A DNA stretch of 50,207 bases from an uncultured Clostridia bacterium. Its GTDB lineage: Bacteria; Bacillota; Clostridia; Christensenellales; QALW01. Shown here in pieces: positions 24,809 to 33,199 of this stretch (positions are counted from its first letter, which is position 1; each line of letters begins with the position of its first letter). Position numbers and translations under genes: made by a program. Under the pieces are notes generated by a model, which did not search any database, was not told the DNA's origin, and saw nothing but the letters and a program-made list of their open reading frames with translations. The stretch covers positions 1 to 50,207 of the forward strand of contig CAKRZX010000018.1 of the NCBI GenBank assembly GCA_934434555.1. Reading direction: 5' to 3'.

Positions 24809-26140
24809 ATGGCTTTTGAGGGATTAAGCGAAAAACTTCAAAAAGTATTCAAGGGACTTAAAAGCCGTGGGAAACTTTCCGAAAGCGATGTAAAAGAGGC
24901 AATGCGTGAAGTGCGGATGGCACTTCTTGAAGCAGACGTAAACTATGCCGTTGCGCGTGATTTTGTTAAAAGCGTTACCGAAAAGGCGGTAGGCGAGCAG
25001 GTTCTTAACAGCCTTACGCCGGGACAACAGGTAATTAAAATCGTAAATGACGAGCTTTGTGCCCTTATGGGCGCAACCCACGCCAAACTTACGGTTTCGT
25101 CGGCACCGCCGTCAATATATATGCTTTGCGGTCTGCAAGGCGCGGGTAAAACCACAATGTGCGCCAAACTCGGCGGACTTCTCAAAAAACAGGGCAAGAA
25201 GCCGCTGCTTGTAGCGTGCGACATATACCGTCCCGCAGCTATCGACCAGTTGAAAACCGTAGGCGCAAAACTTGATATTCCCGTTTTTGACCGCGGCACG
25301 CAGAACCCGGTAAAAACCGCGGAAGAAGCAATAAAATACGCAAAAAGTTATCTTTATGATACCGTCATTCTCGATACTGCCGGTCGGCTTCATATCGACG
25401 AAACCCTTATGCAGGAGCTTGTTGATATCAAAAATGCCGTTCGTCCCACCGAAATCTTGCTGACCGTTGATGCTATGACGGGTCAGGACGCGGTTAACGT
25501 TGCCCAAAGTTTTAATGAAAAACTCGGCATTGACGGCGTTATCTTAACAAAACTCGACGGCGATGCGCGCGGCGGCGCCGCAATGAGCGTAAAGGCGGTA
25601 ACAGGTAAACCCATAAAGTTTGCCGGTATCGGCGAAAAGTTGGAAGATATCGAAGTTTTCCATCCTGACAGAATGGCATCGCGTATCTTAGGTATGGGTG
25701 ACGTGCTTTCTTTAATAGAAAAGGCACAGGCTAATTTTGATCAGGCCGAAGGAATGAAACTTGTTGATAAAATCAAAAACAACAGGTTTGACTTACAGGA
25801 TTTCCTTGAACAGTTCCGTCAAATGCGGAAAATGGGTTCGATGAAAGACATAATCAAATCGCTTCCGCCCATTCCGGGAATGGATAAAAATAAATTATCT
25901 CAGGAAGAGATAGACGAAAAACGTATTGACAGATTACAGGCGATAATTCTTTCGATGACGATGAAAGAGAGAAAGAATCCCGATATCCTCAATGCGTCAC
26001 GCAGGCGCCGCATTGCCGCCGGAAGCGGAACAAGCGTGCAGGAAGTTAATCAGCTTATACGCCAGTTTGAACAGACAAAAGCAATGATGAAGCGGTTCGG
26101 ACTTTTCGGCAAAAAAGGCGGCTTCCCCAAAATAAAGTAA
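24809..26140 (+). CDS. ffh: Signal recognition particle protein Ffh (SRP54)
   Basis: 443 residues from the ATG at 24809 (GGGAGG seven bases before); GTG three bases earlier is less well placed. N and G domains: GLQGAGKTTMCAKLG, CDIYRPAAIDQL, DTAGRLHIDE, TKLDGDARGG, then the methionine-rich M domain (RKMGSMKDIIKSLPPIPGM ... MTMKERKNPD ... SRRRRIAAGSG) that binds SRP RNA and signal peptides. It targets nascent membrane and secreted proteins to FtsY, encoded two genes upstream. The SRP RNA gene is not seen in this window. Confidence 0.98.
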   Translation: MAFEGLSEKLQKVFKGLKSRGKLSESDVKEAMREVRMALLEADVNYAVARDFVKSVTEKAVGEQVLNSLTPGQQVIKIVNDELCALMGATHAKLTVSSAPPSIYMLCGLQGAGKTTMCAKLGGLLKKQGKKPLLVACDIYRPAAIDQLKTVGAKLDIPVFDRGTQNPVKTAEEAIKYAKSYLYDTVILDTAGRLHIDETLMQELVDIKNAVRPTEILLTVDAMTGQDAVNVAQSFNEKLGIDGVILTKLDGDARGGAAMSVKAVTGKPIKFAGIGEKLEDIEVFHPDRMASRILGMGDVLSLIEKAQANFDQAEGMKLVDKIKNNRFDLQDFLEQFRQMRKMGSMKDIIKSLPPIPGMDKNKLSQEEIDEKRIDRLQAIILSMTMKERKNPDILNASRRRRIAAGSGTSVQEVNQLIRQFEQTKAMMKRFGLFGKKGGFPKIK

Positions 26141-26187
26141 GTTATTAAACTTAAATATTTCTAAAAATTTTTTCGGAGGAAAAACAA

Positions 26188-26427
26188 ATGGTTAAAATCA
26201 GACTTAAAAGACTCGGCGCTAAAAAGGCTCCTTTCTACCGCGTGGTAGTATCCGAGAGCCGCAACGCACGTAACGGCAAATCAATTGCGACTTTGGGCTA
26301 CTACAACCCCATGACTGAACCCGCTGAAATCAAAATTGACGTTGAAGCGGCAAAAGAATGGATCGTTAAGGGCGCACAACCGTCGGAAACCGTTAAGAAA
26401 CTTCTCAAAATAGCGGGTCTTGAATAA
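26188..26427 (+). CDS. rpsP: 30S ribosomal protein S16
   Basis: 79 residues. The N-terminus MVKIRLKRLGAKKAPFYRVV is the S16 signature, followed by SRNARNGKSIATLGYYNPM. It is part of the 5' domain of the small ribosomal subunit. CGGAGG precedes ATG. It heads the rpsP-khpA-rimM-trmD block after ffh, the typical Firmicutes arrangement linking SRP and ribosome maturation genes. Confidence 0.98.
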   Translation: MVKIRLKRLGAKKAPFYRVVVSESRNARNGKSIATLGYYNPMTEPAEIKIDVEAAKEWIVKGAQPSETVKKLLKIAGLE

Positions 26428-26440
26428 TCGGGTGATTATT

Positions 26441-26668
26441 GTGGAAGCGTTAGTAGAGTATATGGTAAAGGCTCTTGTAAAGAATCCCGAGCAGGTTAAC
26501 ATTACCCGTGTTGAGCGTGACGACGCAATCGTTATTGAAGTCCGCGTTGCGCAGGAAGATATGGGCAAGATAATCGGCAAACAGGGCAAAATAGCCAAAG
26601 CAATCCGTGCGGTTGTAAAGGCGGCGTCTTCAAAAGAGCCCAAACGCGTTATTGTTGATATTATCTGA
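26441..26668 (+). CDS. khpA: KH-domain RNA-binding protein KhpA (YlqC)
   Basis: 75 residues from the GTG at 26441, with GGTGAT three bases or so upstream; this gives the family-like start (M)EALVEYMVKALVKNPEQV. Longer in-frame non-ATG starts (TTG 26420, GTG 26432) overlap rpsP or lack a site. The KH loop is seen as GKIIGKQGKIAKAIR. KhpA pairs with KhpB (Jag) and binds many RNAs, affecting cell elongation and division. Its TGA overlaps the rimM ATG (TGATG). Confidence 0.93.
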   Translation: MEALVEYMVKALVKNPEQVNITRVERDDAIVIEVRVAQEDMGKIIGKQGKIAKAIRAVVKAASSKEPKRVIVDII

Positions 26669-27186
26669 TGGACTACATAAGAATAGGAATGGTTTCAAAA
26701 CCCCGCGGGATTCGCGGCGAAGTAAAAATCATTCCTTTGACCGACGACATTAAAAGATTTTCCGACCTTGAATACGTTTTTGTTGAGGACGGAAAAAGTT
26801 ACAGGCGGTTAAACGTAAAGGGCACAAGGTTCGGTGACGGCTGTGCCTTTTTGTTTCTTGAAACCGTATATACCTGCGACGAGGCTGAAAAACTTCGCGG
26901 AAAGTATATTTGTGTTGACAGGGAACACGCTGTAAAACTTCCGGAAGACAGATATTTTATTTTTGACCTTGAAGGCTGCCGTGTTATTACCGACGAGGGC
27001 AAAGAATTAGGCAAAATTACCGAAGTTATGCAGCCGGGGGCCAACGACGTTTATGTTGTTTCCGACGGCAAAAACGAGGTGCTTATTCCTGCGGTAAAAA
27101 GTTTTGTGCTTAATGTTGATATCGAACATAAAACCGTTACCGTAAAGGGAAGTATGCTTCAAGAGGTTGCGGTTTATGAAGATTAG
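26668..27186 (+). CDS. rimM: Ribosome maturation factor RimM
   Basis: 172 residues. N-terminal RimM domain beginning MDYIRIGMVSKPRGIRGEVK, then the PRC-barrel domain (YFIFDLEGCRVITDEGKELG ... VLIPAVKSFVLNVDIEHKTV). It binds S19 and helps assemble the 30S head. It overlaps khpA by one base and overlaps the start of trmD by 11 bases, so the three are coupled. No sign of change in the conserved residues. Confidence 0.97.
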   Translation: MDYIRIGMVSKPRGIRGEVKIIPLTDDIKRFSDLEYVFVEDGKSYRRLNVKGTRFGDGCAFLFLETVYTCDEAEKLRGKYICVDREHAVKLPEDRYFIFDLEGCRVITDEGKELGKITEVMQPGANDVYVVSDGKNEVLIPAVKSFVLNVDIEHKTVTVKGSMLQEVAVYED

Positions 27187-27916
27187 CGTGCTTACAGTGT
27201 TTCCCGAAATGATTAAGCCGTATACGGAATCGAGCATTTTGGGGCGCGCGCAGAAAAAAGGCATACTTGATATCGAAGTGGTTAATATACGCGACTTTGC
27301 AGAAAATAAGCACAAAAATACCGACGATTATCCCTTTGGCGGGGGAGTGGGAATGCTTATGATGCCACAGCCGATTTTTTCGGCAATGGAGAAAACGAAA
27401 ACTCCCGGGTGCATAAGTATTTATATGTCGCCGCAGGGCGAGACACTGACCCCGAAAACAGCAAAGGAACTGTCGGAGTATGAACATATCGTTATTCTTT
27501 GCGGACACTATGAAGGCGTTGACCAGCGTGTGCTTGATACCCAGATAGACCGCGAAATTTCAATAGGCGATTATGTTCTTACCGGCGGAGAACTTGCCGC
27601 ACTTGTGGTTATCGACGCAATGGCGAGGTTCGTTGACGGTGTTCTCGGCAGTGCGGACAGTGCCTATGAGGACAGTTTCTCTGACGGTTTGCTTGAAGCG
27701 CCCCAATACACGCGTCCCGCAGACTTTAACGGGCTGAAAGTGCCGGAAGTCCTGCTTAACGGAAATCACGCTCACATATGCGCGTGGCAGCGGGAAATGC
27801 AGTTGCGCACAACACTGAAAAAGCGTCCTGATTTGCTTGAAACCGCCGATTTGGACGAAAACGATAAAAAATTACTTGAAAAAATCAGAAATGAGCAAAA
27901 AACGCTTGCCGAATAA
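27176..27916 (+). CDS. trmD: tRNA (guanine-N1)-methyltransferase TrmD
   Basis: 246 residues from the ATG at 27176 (GAGG upstream); a TTG nine bases earlier is in frame but less likely. It methylates G37 of tRNAs next to the anticodon and prevents frameshifting. SPOUT-fold trefoil knot motifs are seen: GGGVGMLMMPQPI, LCGHYEGVDQRV, SIGDYVLTGGELAALVVIDA, and the DSFSDGLLEAPQYTRP segment with catalytic Asp. It overlaps rimM by 11 bases. rplS follows after about 95 bases with its own promoter. Confidence 0.97.
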   Translation: MKISVLTVFPEMIKPYTESSILGRAQKKGILDIEVVNIRDFAENKHKNTDDYPFGGGVGMLMMPQPIFSAMEKTKTPGCISIYMSPQGETLTPKTAKELSEYEHIVILCGHYEGVDQRVLDTQIDREISIGDYVLTGGELAALVVIDAMARFVDGVLGSADSAYEDSFSDGLLEAPQYTRPADFNGLKVPEVLLNGNHAHICAWQREMQLRTTLKKRPDLLETADLDENDKKLLEKIRNEQKTLAE

Positions 27917-27934
27917 CTGATTTTGTGGTATATT
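27906..27934 (+). promoter_or_regulatory. Promoter of rplS
   Basis: TTGCCG (27906-27911), 17 bp, TATATT (27929-27934); it starts inside the last codons of trmD. Predicted start near 27941, giving a leader of about 70 bases. Confidence 0.55.
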
Positions 27935-27951
27935 TATAAGGCTTGAATACG

Positions 27952-27994
27952 GGCGTTCCGCTTATCCGTGTAATCCGAGGTAATGAACGTCTAT
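27952..27994 (+). promoter_or_regulatory. Candidate ribosomal protein leader of rplS
   Basis: GGCGTTC (27952-27958) can pair with GAACGTC (about 27985-27992), with smaller pairings (TTA/TAA, CC/GG) inside, a few bases before the rplS ribosome binding site. L19 leaders are known in Firmicutes, but I cannot confirm the consensus by eye. Confidence 0.35.
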
Positions 27995-28010
27995 GAAATT
28001 AGGAGAAATT

Positions 28011-28352
28011 ATGGAACTTATCAGAGCAATTGAAGCGGAGCAGCTTCGCACGGATATCCCTGACTTCAAAGTAGGCGATACCGTAAAGGTAATGGTTAAG
28101 GTTGTTGAAGGCACCAGAGAAAGATTGCAGGCTTTTGAGGGCACGGTTATCGCCCGCAGAAACGGCAGCACAAGAGAGACCTTCACAGTTCGCCGTGTTG
28201 CTTACGGCGTAGGCGTTGAGCGTACGTTCCCCGTACATTCGCCCAAACTCGGCAGCATCCAGATTGTTCGCCGCGGACGTGTTCGCAGGGCTAAACTTTA
28301 TTATCTGCGTGACCGTGTGGGTAAAGCCGCCAAGATTAAAGAAATCCAGTAA
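28011..28352 (+). CDS. rplS: 50S ribosomal protein L19
   Basis: 113 residues from the ATG at 28011, preceded by AGGAGAAATT; an ATG at 27993 lies upstream of this ribosome binding site. The N-terminus MELIRAIEAEQLRTDIPDF and the conserved GDTVKVMVKVVEGTRERLQ ... FEGTVIARRNGS ... ETFTVRRV ... GVERTFPVHSPK blocks identify L19. It lies at the 30S-50S interface. A strong terminator follows the stop and closes the plsX-to-rplS block. Confidence 0.98.
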   Translation: MELIRAIEAEQLRTDIPDFKVGDTVKVMVKVVEGTRERLQAFEGTVIARRNGSTRETFTVRRVAYGVGVERTFPVHSPKLGSIQIVRRGRVRRAKLYYLRDRVGKAAKIKEIQ

Positions 28353-28360
28353 AAGAATTG

Positions 28361-28387
28361 GTGCGCACTTACTGCGCATCTTTTTTT
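28361..28387 (+). terminator. Terminator after rplS
   Basis: GTGCGCA (28361-28367) pairs with TGCGCAT (28373-28379), loop of five bases, then a run of T. The following 28388-28480 is an AT-rich spacer with no gene. Confidence 0.9.
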
Positions 28388-28481
28388 ATAGATTTTTTTT
28401 TGCCGTAAAATATAAAACTTTTGCCAAATTGTAAAATATTTTTTTTACCTCAAAAATCCGATTTATTTTTCAGTTAGGGTA

Positions 28482-28510
28482 TTGACTATTGGTGCGGAAA
28501 AGAGTATAAT
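28482..28510 (+). promoter_or_regulatory. Promoter of the membrane protein gene at 28539
   Basis: TTGACT (28482-28487), 17 bp, TATAAT (28505-28510), about 30 bases before the ATG. Confidence 0.85.
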
Positions 28511-28538
28511 CTATGTGTACGACTATTAGGGGGTTCAT

Positions 28539-29696
28539 ATGAAAAAATTACTTAATCTGAACAGTTTCTTTACAAAGATAATATTGGCGGTTCTTTCATT
28601 CGCGGTTATCATATGCCTGTTTATTCCCTGCGCACAGATTCCCGCGGTTGAGGCGGTACAGGACGTTGACGTTGCAAATACAAAAATCACGCTTGCCATG
28701 GGTTCCGACGTTGAAACGGCAAACTTTATCTCTAAATTCTGTGCGGGTCAGCCGTATCTTCTGTATTCCGATTCGGAAATGACACAGACCGTTGCGGTTG
28801 AAAAAGTTCCCACACCCAATGCGCAGAACGTGTATTATATGCAGATATTCCTTTACGGCTACGATGTAAACGCCGAGGAAAGAACTCTCGGGTTTATTCC
28901 CATTGCACAGTATACCGTTACGCTTACCCGTGCAACCGACGGAAGCGAGAAAACAAAGGCAATATGCAACTCGGTAAAAAAGACCGTGGATATCACTATT
29001 CCCGATGCAGACCAGTTTGACTTTACAAGGGTAATCGACAGCCGTAAGGCGTGGGCGCAGTTCAGCAACAGAATTTCAACTGCGGTTGACTCTTCTGCAA
29101 GGCAGGAAGTTACGAACATTGCCGTAGCAGCGGGTAAAGAGCTGAATATGAACGTGGGCTTTACCATAAAGTCGGAAATCAATCCCACTTCAAGTGAGTC
29201 GGACGGTATATACTACGCTATTGAAATGTACGATTTCAAAATCTACCGCGATTCGAGCCATAAAACGCTTCCCACGGTAGGCGAAACGGGCTTGGGAATT
29301 ATGTCGGCACAGGAAACAAAGAAGAATGACGGCAAAATGAAACTCTATACGGGCGACGCATTTATGTTTGCGTTCATGATTGCCGCAGCTGTTTCCACAC
29401 TCGGTGCGTTTATTATCCCCGCCAAGGTTAAGTGGATTGAAGCGGCTGTTTCTGCAATACTCGGGGCAGGGCTTATCGTATTCCAAGTGCTTGATTATGT
29501 GATGTTCTATAAACCCTGGAATTTCAACCTTGAAGCGGGTTGGTTCGTGCTTATTGCTCTGGGCGTGCTTATAATTGCCACCGGTATATTCGATACTTTC
29601 AGATGTATGAAAGAATATAAAGACGAGCAGATTCGCATTTACGGTGAAAACGCTTTTAAGAAAAAAGCAAAGGCACCCAAAAAGGCGGAAGAATAA
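28539..29696 (+). CDS. Unrecognised membrane protein with large extracellular domain
   Basis: 385 residues; I do not recognise the family. Visible topology: one N-terminal hydrophobic helix (about 12-32), a soluble domain of about 240 residues (33-270) that would lie outside, then three membrane helices (about 274-295, 300-322, 332-355) and a short lysine-rich cytoplasmic tail (KKKAKAPKKAEE). The outer part is rich in Thr/Val/Asp and looks like beta structure, with no Cys pair beyond two single cysteines and no motif of an enzyme. AGGGGG precedes the ATG and a consensus promoter and a terminator make it a single-gene unit. It could be a sensor, a cell-wall associated factor or a scaffold; no function is claimed. 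Confidence 0.8.
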   Translation: MKKLLNLNSFFTKIILAVLSFAVIICLFIPCAQIPAVEAVQDVDVANTKITLAMGSDVETANFISKFCAGQPYLLYSDSEMTQTVAVEKVPTPNAQNVYYMQIFLYGYDVNAEERTLGFIPIAQYTVTLTRATDGSEKTKAICNSVKKTVDITIPDADQFDFTRVIDSRKAWAQFSNRISTAVDSSARQEVTNIAVAAGKELNMNVGFTIKSEINPTSSESDGIYYAIEMYDFKIYRDSSHKTLPTVGETGLGIMSAQETKKNDGKMKLYTGDAFMFAFMIAAAVSTLGAFIIPAKVKWIEAAVSAILGAGLIVFQVLDYVMFYKPWNFNLEAGWFVLIALGVLIIATGIFDTFRCMKEYKDEQIRIYGENAFKKKAKAPKKAEE

Positions 29697-29703
29697 AACT
29701 TTA

Positions 29704-29727
29704 AGCCCCGAAATTCGGGGCTTTTTA
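29704..29727 (+). terminator. Terminator after the membrane protein gene
   Basis: AGCCCCGAA pairs with TTCGGGGCT (29704-29722), then T run. mnmA starts only about 20 bases later, so mnmA probably depends on readthrough or a promoter overlapping the hairpin. Confidence 0.93.
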
Positions 29728-29745
29728 AGTAATACGGAGAATAAT

Positions 29746-30819
29746 ATGAGAGTAGTTATCGGAATGTCCGGCGGAGTCGATTCATCGGTTGCGGCGTATC
29801 TTTTGAAGCAGCAGGGCTACGACTGCGTGGGCATATTTATGAAGAATTGGGAAGAGGATGATAAGGACGGTCAGTGCAGTGCGGAACAGGACTATGACGA
29901 CGTTCGCGCGGTCTGCGACAAAATAGGCATACCGTACTATTCGGTGAATTTTGCAAAAGAGTACTGGGACAGGGTTTTTTCACTGTTTTTGAAAGAGTAT
30001 TCCGCCGGCAGAACGCCGAATCCCGATATTTTGTGCAATAAGGAAATCAAGTTTGATGCGTTTTTGAAATTTGCGCTGTCTGTAAACGCCGAATACGTTG
30101 CAACGGGACATTACGCAAGGCGTGAAGTCCGTGACGGGCTTTCTGTACTTCTTCGGGCAAAAGACGAAAATAAGGATCAGACTTATTTCTTGCACGCGCT
30201 GAATCAGAAACAACTTGAACCCGTGCTTTTTCCCATAGGCGATATGCAGAAACCCGATTTAAGGGAAATTGCCCAAAAGGCAGGGCTGCCCACGTGGAAG
30301 AAAAAGGATTCGACAGGAATATGCTTTATAGGCGAGAGGCGTTTCAGAGAATTTTTGAGCACGTTTCTTCCGGCGAAAAAAGGCGATATTCTGACGCTTT
30401 CGGGCAAAAAAGCAGGCACTCACGAAGGCGCGATGTATTACACGCTCGGTCAGCGTCACGGGCTTGGCATAGGCGGAAGTAATTCAGGCTCCGGCGAGCC
30501 ATGGTTTGTTGTGGATAAAGACGTCAAAAACAACATTATTTACGCCGAACAGGGCGAGCACCCGTGGCTCTATTCAAAGGCATCGGTTGCGTCGCAACTT
30601 ACGTTTATTGCGGGTGAACCGCCGAAAAAAAGTTTTGACTGCACTGCAAAATTCCGCTACCGTCAGCCCGACCAGGATGTGCACGTGGAAATTGATAACG
30701 GCAAAATGTATATTACGCACAAGACACTGCAAAGGGCGGTAACGCCGGGGCAGTCGGCTGTGCTTTATATGGGGGACGTGTGTCTCGGCGGCGGCGTTAT
30801 TGATGAAATCATCAGATAG
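29746..30819 (+). CDS. mnmA: tRNA-specific 2-thiouridylase MnmA
   Basis: 357 residues from the ATG at 29746 with CGGAGA upstream; a longer frame from 29644 would cross the terminator. It puts sulfur on U34 of tRNA-Lys, -Glu and -Gln. Seen: PP-loop GMSGGVDSSVAAYLL near the N-terminus, first catalytic Cys in NPDILCNKEIKF, second in DSTGICFIGERRF, and GQRHGLGIGG. The sulfur donor system (a cysteine desulfurase) is not next to it. The gene ends 3 bases before the stop of the convergent helicase gene, with no terminator between them. Confidence 0.97.
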   Translation: MRVVIGMSGGVDSSVAAYLLKQQGYDCVGIFMKNWEEDDKDGQCSAEQDYDDVRAVCDKIGIPYYSVNFAKEYWDRVFSLFLKEYSAGRTPNPDILCNKEIKFDAFLKFALSVNAEYVATGHYARREVRDGLSVLLRAKDENKDQTYFLHALNQKQLEPVLFPIGDMQKPDLREIAQKAGLPTWKKKDSTGICFIGERRFREFLSTFLPAKKGDILTLSGKKAGTHEGAMYYTLGQRHGLGIGGSNSGSGEPWFVVDKDVKNNIIYAEQGEHPWLYSKASVASQLTFIAGEPPKKSFDCTAKFRYRQPDQDVHVEIDNGKMYITHKTLQRAVTPGQSAVLYMGDVCLGGGVIDEIIR

Positions 30820-30822
30820 ATT

Positions 30823-33093
30823 TCACTTGTGCATAAACGGCGCAAGAGCCCTGACTATATCGCTTTCACTTTTTACATTCTTTACCGTCCAGTGCTCGGG
30901 CAAAAGGCGGCGGTATCGGCGAAAACGGGAATCCATTAAAAATATAAAACCGCGGTCGGACTCCGACCGTATCAGTCTGCCGGAAGCCTGGCAGACTTTG
31001 TTTATTCCCGGATACACGTAAGCATAATCAAAACCGCACCCGAATTTTTCTTCAAAATGATGCTGAATATTTTCCCGCTGACGGTTGAATTTCGGAAGTC
31101 CCACGCCCACAATAATTATTCCGCAAAGATTCTTTATGTCAAGCCCCTCACTGAAATGACTGCCCAAAACTCCGAACGCAACGGCATTCTCGCTTTCGGA
31201 AAAGTTTTTAAGGAATTCTTCACGGGTTTCAAGGTCGCTGTCGGCGGGCTGAAAAAGCGCAAAATCACAGTATTCGCCTACGCAGTGCATAAATTCGTAG
31301 GACGGAAAGAACACGAAGATATTTCCCTTTGAATTCTCGCGGCAGATTTTAATATTGCCGGCGATTTTTTCGTAAAAGTCCTCTCGCACGGAATAGCGGG
31401 TGTCAACGGAGTAATCGGCAAATACCGAAAGGTTTTCTTTGCAAAACGGATATTCCGACCGAAAGCCGAAAGATTCGGTTTCGGGCAGAATGCAGTTCTT
31501 ATAAAATTCGTAGGGTGAAAGCGTGGCAGAGTAAAGCACCGCCGAAGAGCATTTTTTCAGGCTGCTTTCAAGCATTGCGGCGGGGTCGGTGCATTGCAGA
31601 ATAAGTTCGTTTTTATCGCAGTACAGGCAGAAGTTTTCGGGTGAAAAATAATCAAACAGCGCCATAAAACGCATAAGGTCCTTTGAATAAAGCACGGTTT
31701 GCGCGGGAACATTTCCCGAAAGCGTCGACTGCATAACGGTGTCGGAAAGGCTTAAAATGGCGTTAAAAAGCCCTTTTAAGTCGTCTTTTTTCAGTTTCGT
31801 TTCAATTTTAAGCACTTTGTTAAGTTCCGTTAAAACTCTTGAAAAGCGCTTGTACAGTTTGCTTTCTTTACTCAGTGCCTTCTTTATTTCACGCAAATCT
31901 TTTTGACGGATTGAGGACGAATACATATCCCTTCCACGGTCAACAAGATTGTGGGCTTCGTCAATAAGAAAAATATAATTTTCGTCAAAATCAAAGAAGC
32001 GGCGCAAATATACCGTAGGGTCGAACAGATAGTTGTAATCACAGATAATCACATCGCATTCAAGACTCAGTTCAAGGGAGAGTTCGTAGGGGCAAAGTTC
32101 ATATTTTAATGCAAATTCCCTGATCCTTTCGGGAGTGAAAGAATCAAATTCAAGCATTTCACCTAACGCACGGTGCAGTTTTTTATAAAAGTCAAGGGAA
32201 TAGGGGCATTTTTCGGGAGAACAGTCCTGAACGTCCTGCAAGCAGCATTTGCTTTTTGCACTTATCGTACACGATTTTATTTTAAGCCCCTTTTCGCGCA
32301 TAAGATTAAGGGACGTTTCGTTAAGTTTCATTGTTTGATTCTTTGCACTTAAACAAAAAATCCGACTTTCGTTTTCCGCAAGCGATTTTACGGCGGGGAA
32401 GAGCGCCATCATTGTTTTTCCCGCACCCGTCGGTGCTTGCAAAAATAAGAATTTTCCGCGCTTTATTGCCGAATACACCTGTGCCGCACCCTCGCGCTGA
32501 CAGGGGCGGAAGTGTGAAAATGGAAAGTCAAGGGCGGAGGAAGTCAAAATCAGATTTTTATAATGATCGTGACGGCGCAGAATGAGCGCTGAGTATTCGT
32601 CCGTCATCTTTTTTACGAATTCGCGCAGTGAGGAAGAAGAAAAAGTATAGTCAAAGTCGACAATGCTGTCGTCTGAAAGGCAGAAATAACTTAAACGGCA
32701 TTTTATCGATTCAAGACCCTGTTCGGACGCAAAAATACAGGCGTAAATCATCATTTGCGCCTTGTGCGCGGCTTTGAGCGGCGAAGAAATCGACTTTGCG
32801 TCGCAGTAAGTGGACTTGATTTCGTGAATATACCAGTCAATCTTATCAAAAAATATGCCGTCCGCCCGACCTTGCAGCGTAAGAATAACGCTTTCGTTTT
32901 CAAAATCACCTTCAAGAGGAACTTCGCGGCGATATTTTATGCTTTCGTTTTCGCTGTAAGCATTTTGAAGTTTTCTGTGGGCAGCGGTGCCCTGATACAT
33001 TCTGTCAACCGACGGCATTGAACCGAGCGAACCCTCGGGAAAACAGAATTCGGCAATATCGCCTGCCGAAACGGCTGCTTTTAGTTTTTCCAT
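30823..33093 (-). CDS. Nuclease-helicase fusion: PD-(D/E)xK domain plus XPD/DinG-type helicase
   Basis: 756 residues. The N-terminal 150 residues look like a RecB/Cas4-type PD-(D/E)xK nuclease: QGRADGIFF (the Asp) followed by HEIKST (E-x-K). Then comes a superfamily 2 helicase of the XPD/DinG type: Walker A APTGAGKTMM, a cysteine cluster (C..CC..C..C around SKCCLQDVQDCSPEKCP) that suits an iron-sulfur cluster, FLIDEAHNL (DEAH), and the late motifs GSHFSEGLDI and QASGRLIRSESDRG. It should unwind DNA 5' to 3' and may cut it. Its promoter lies so close that the mRNA would begin at or next to the ATG, and no ribosome binding site is seen. It is convergent with mnmA and divergent from pyrR. Related fusions exist in Firmicutes as DinG-like repair helicases. 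Confidence 0.9.
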   Translation of the reverse strand: MEKLKAAVSAGDIAEFCFPEGSLGSMPSVDRMYQGTAAHRKLQNAYSENESIKYRREVPLEGDFENESVILTLQGRADGIFFDKIDWYIHEIKSTYCDAKSISSPLKAAHKAQMMIYACIFASEQGLESIKCRLSYFCLSDDSIVDFDYTFSSSSLREFVKKMTDEYSALILRRHDHYKNLILTSSALDFPFSHFRPCQREGAAQVYSAIKRGKFLFLQAPTGAGKTMMALFPAVKSLAENESRIFCLSAKNQTMKLNETSLNLMREKGLKIKSCTISAKSKCCLQDVQDCSPEKCPYSLDFYKKLHRALGEMLEFDSFTPERIREFALKYELCPYELSLELSLECDVIICDYNYLFDPTVYLRRFFDFDENYIFLIDEAHNLVDRGRDMYSSSIRQKDLREIKKALSKESKLYKRFSRVLTELNKVLKIETKLKKDDLKGLFNAILSLSDTVMQSTLSGNVPAQTVLYSKDLMRFMALFDYFSPENFCLYCDKNELILQCTDPAAMLESSLKKCSSAVLYSATLSPYEFYKNCILPETESFGFRSEYPFCKENLSVFADYSVDTRYSVREDFYEKIAGNIKICRENSKGNIFVFFPSYEFMHCVGEYCDFALFQPADSDLETREEFLKNFSESENAVAFGVLGSHFSEGLDIKNLCGIIIVGVGLPKFNRQRENIQHHFEEKFGCGFDYAYVYPGINKVCQASGRLIRSESDRGFIFLMDSRFRRYRRLLPEHWTVKNVKSESDIVRALAPFMHK

Positions 33094-33099
33094 AACTTA

Positions 33100-33127
33100 A
33101 TTATACCACAGAACTCTGTTTTGACAA
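33100..33127 (-). promoter_or_regulatory. Promoter of the nuclease-helicase gene
   Basis: Minus strand TTGTCA (33127-33122), 16 bp, TATAAT (33105-33100). The predicted start of transcription is about 33094-33092, at the ATG (33093). It shares bases with the divergent pyrR promoter region. Confidence 0.7.
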
Positions 33128-33134
33128 AGACATA

Positions 33135-33163
33135 TTGACTTTTTCGGTGCAAAATGATACAAT
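33135..33163 (+). promoter_or_regulatory. Promoter of pyrR
   Basis: TTGACT (33135-33140), 17 bp, TACAAT (33158-33163). Predicted leader of only about 30 bases, so no PyrR-binding attenuator precedes pyrR itself. Confidence 0.8.
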
Positions 33164-33199
33164 ATCAAAAGTGATTTTAACGCTTTGGAGGAAATGAAA

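Noticed and set aside
28388..28480. AT-rich stretch after rplS as a possible origin or phage attachment site
   Set aside because: Only T-rich spacer without repeats, DnaA-type boxes or integrase nearby.
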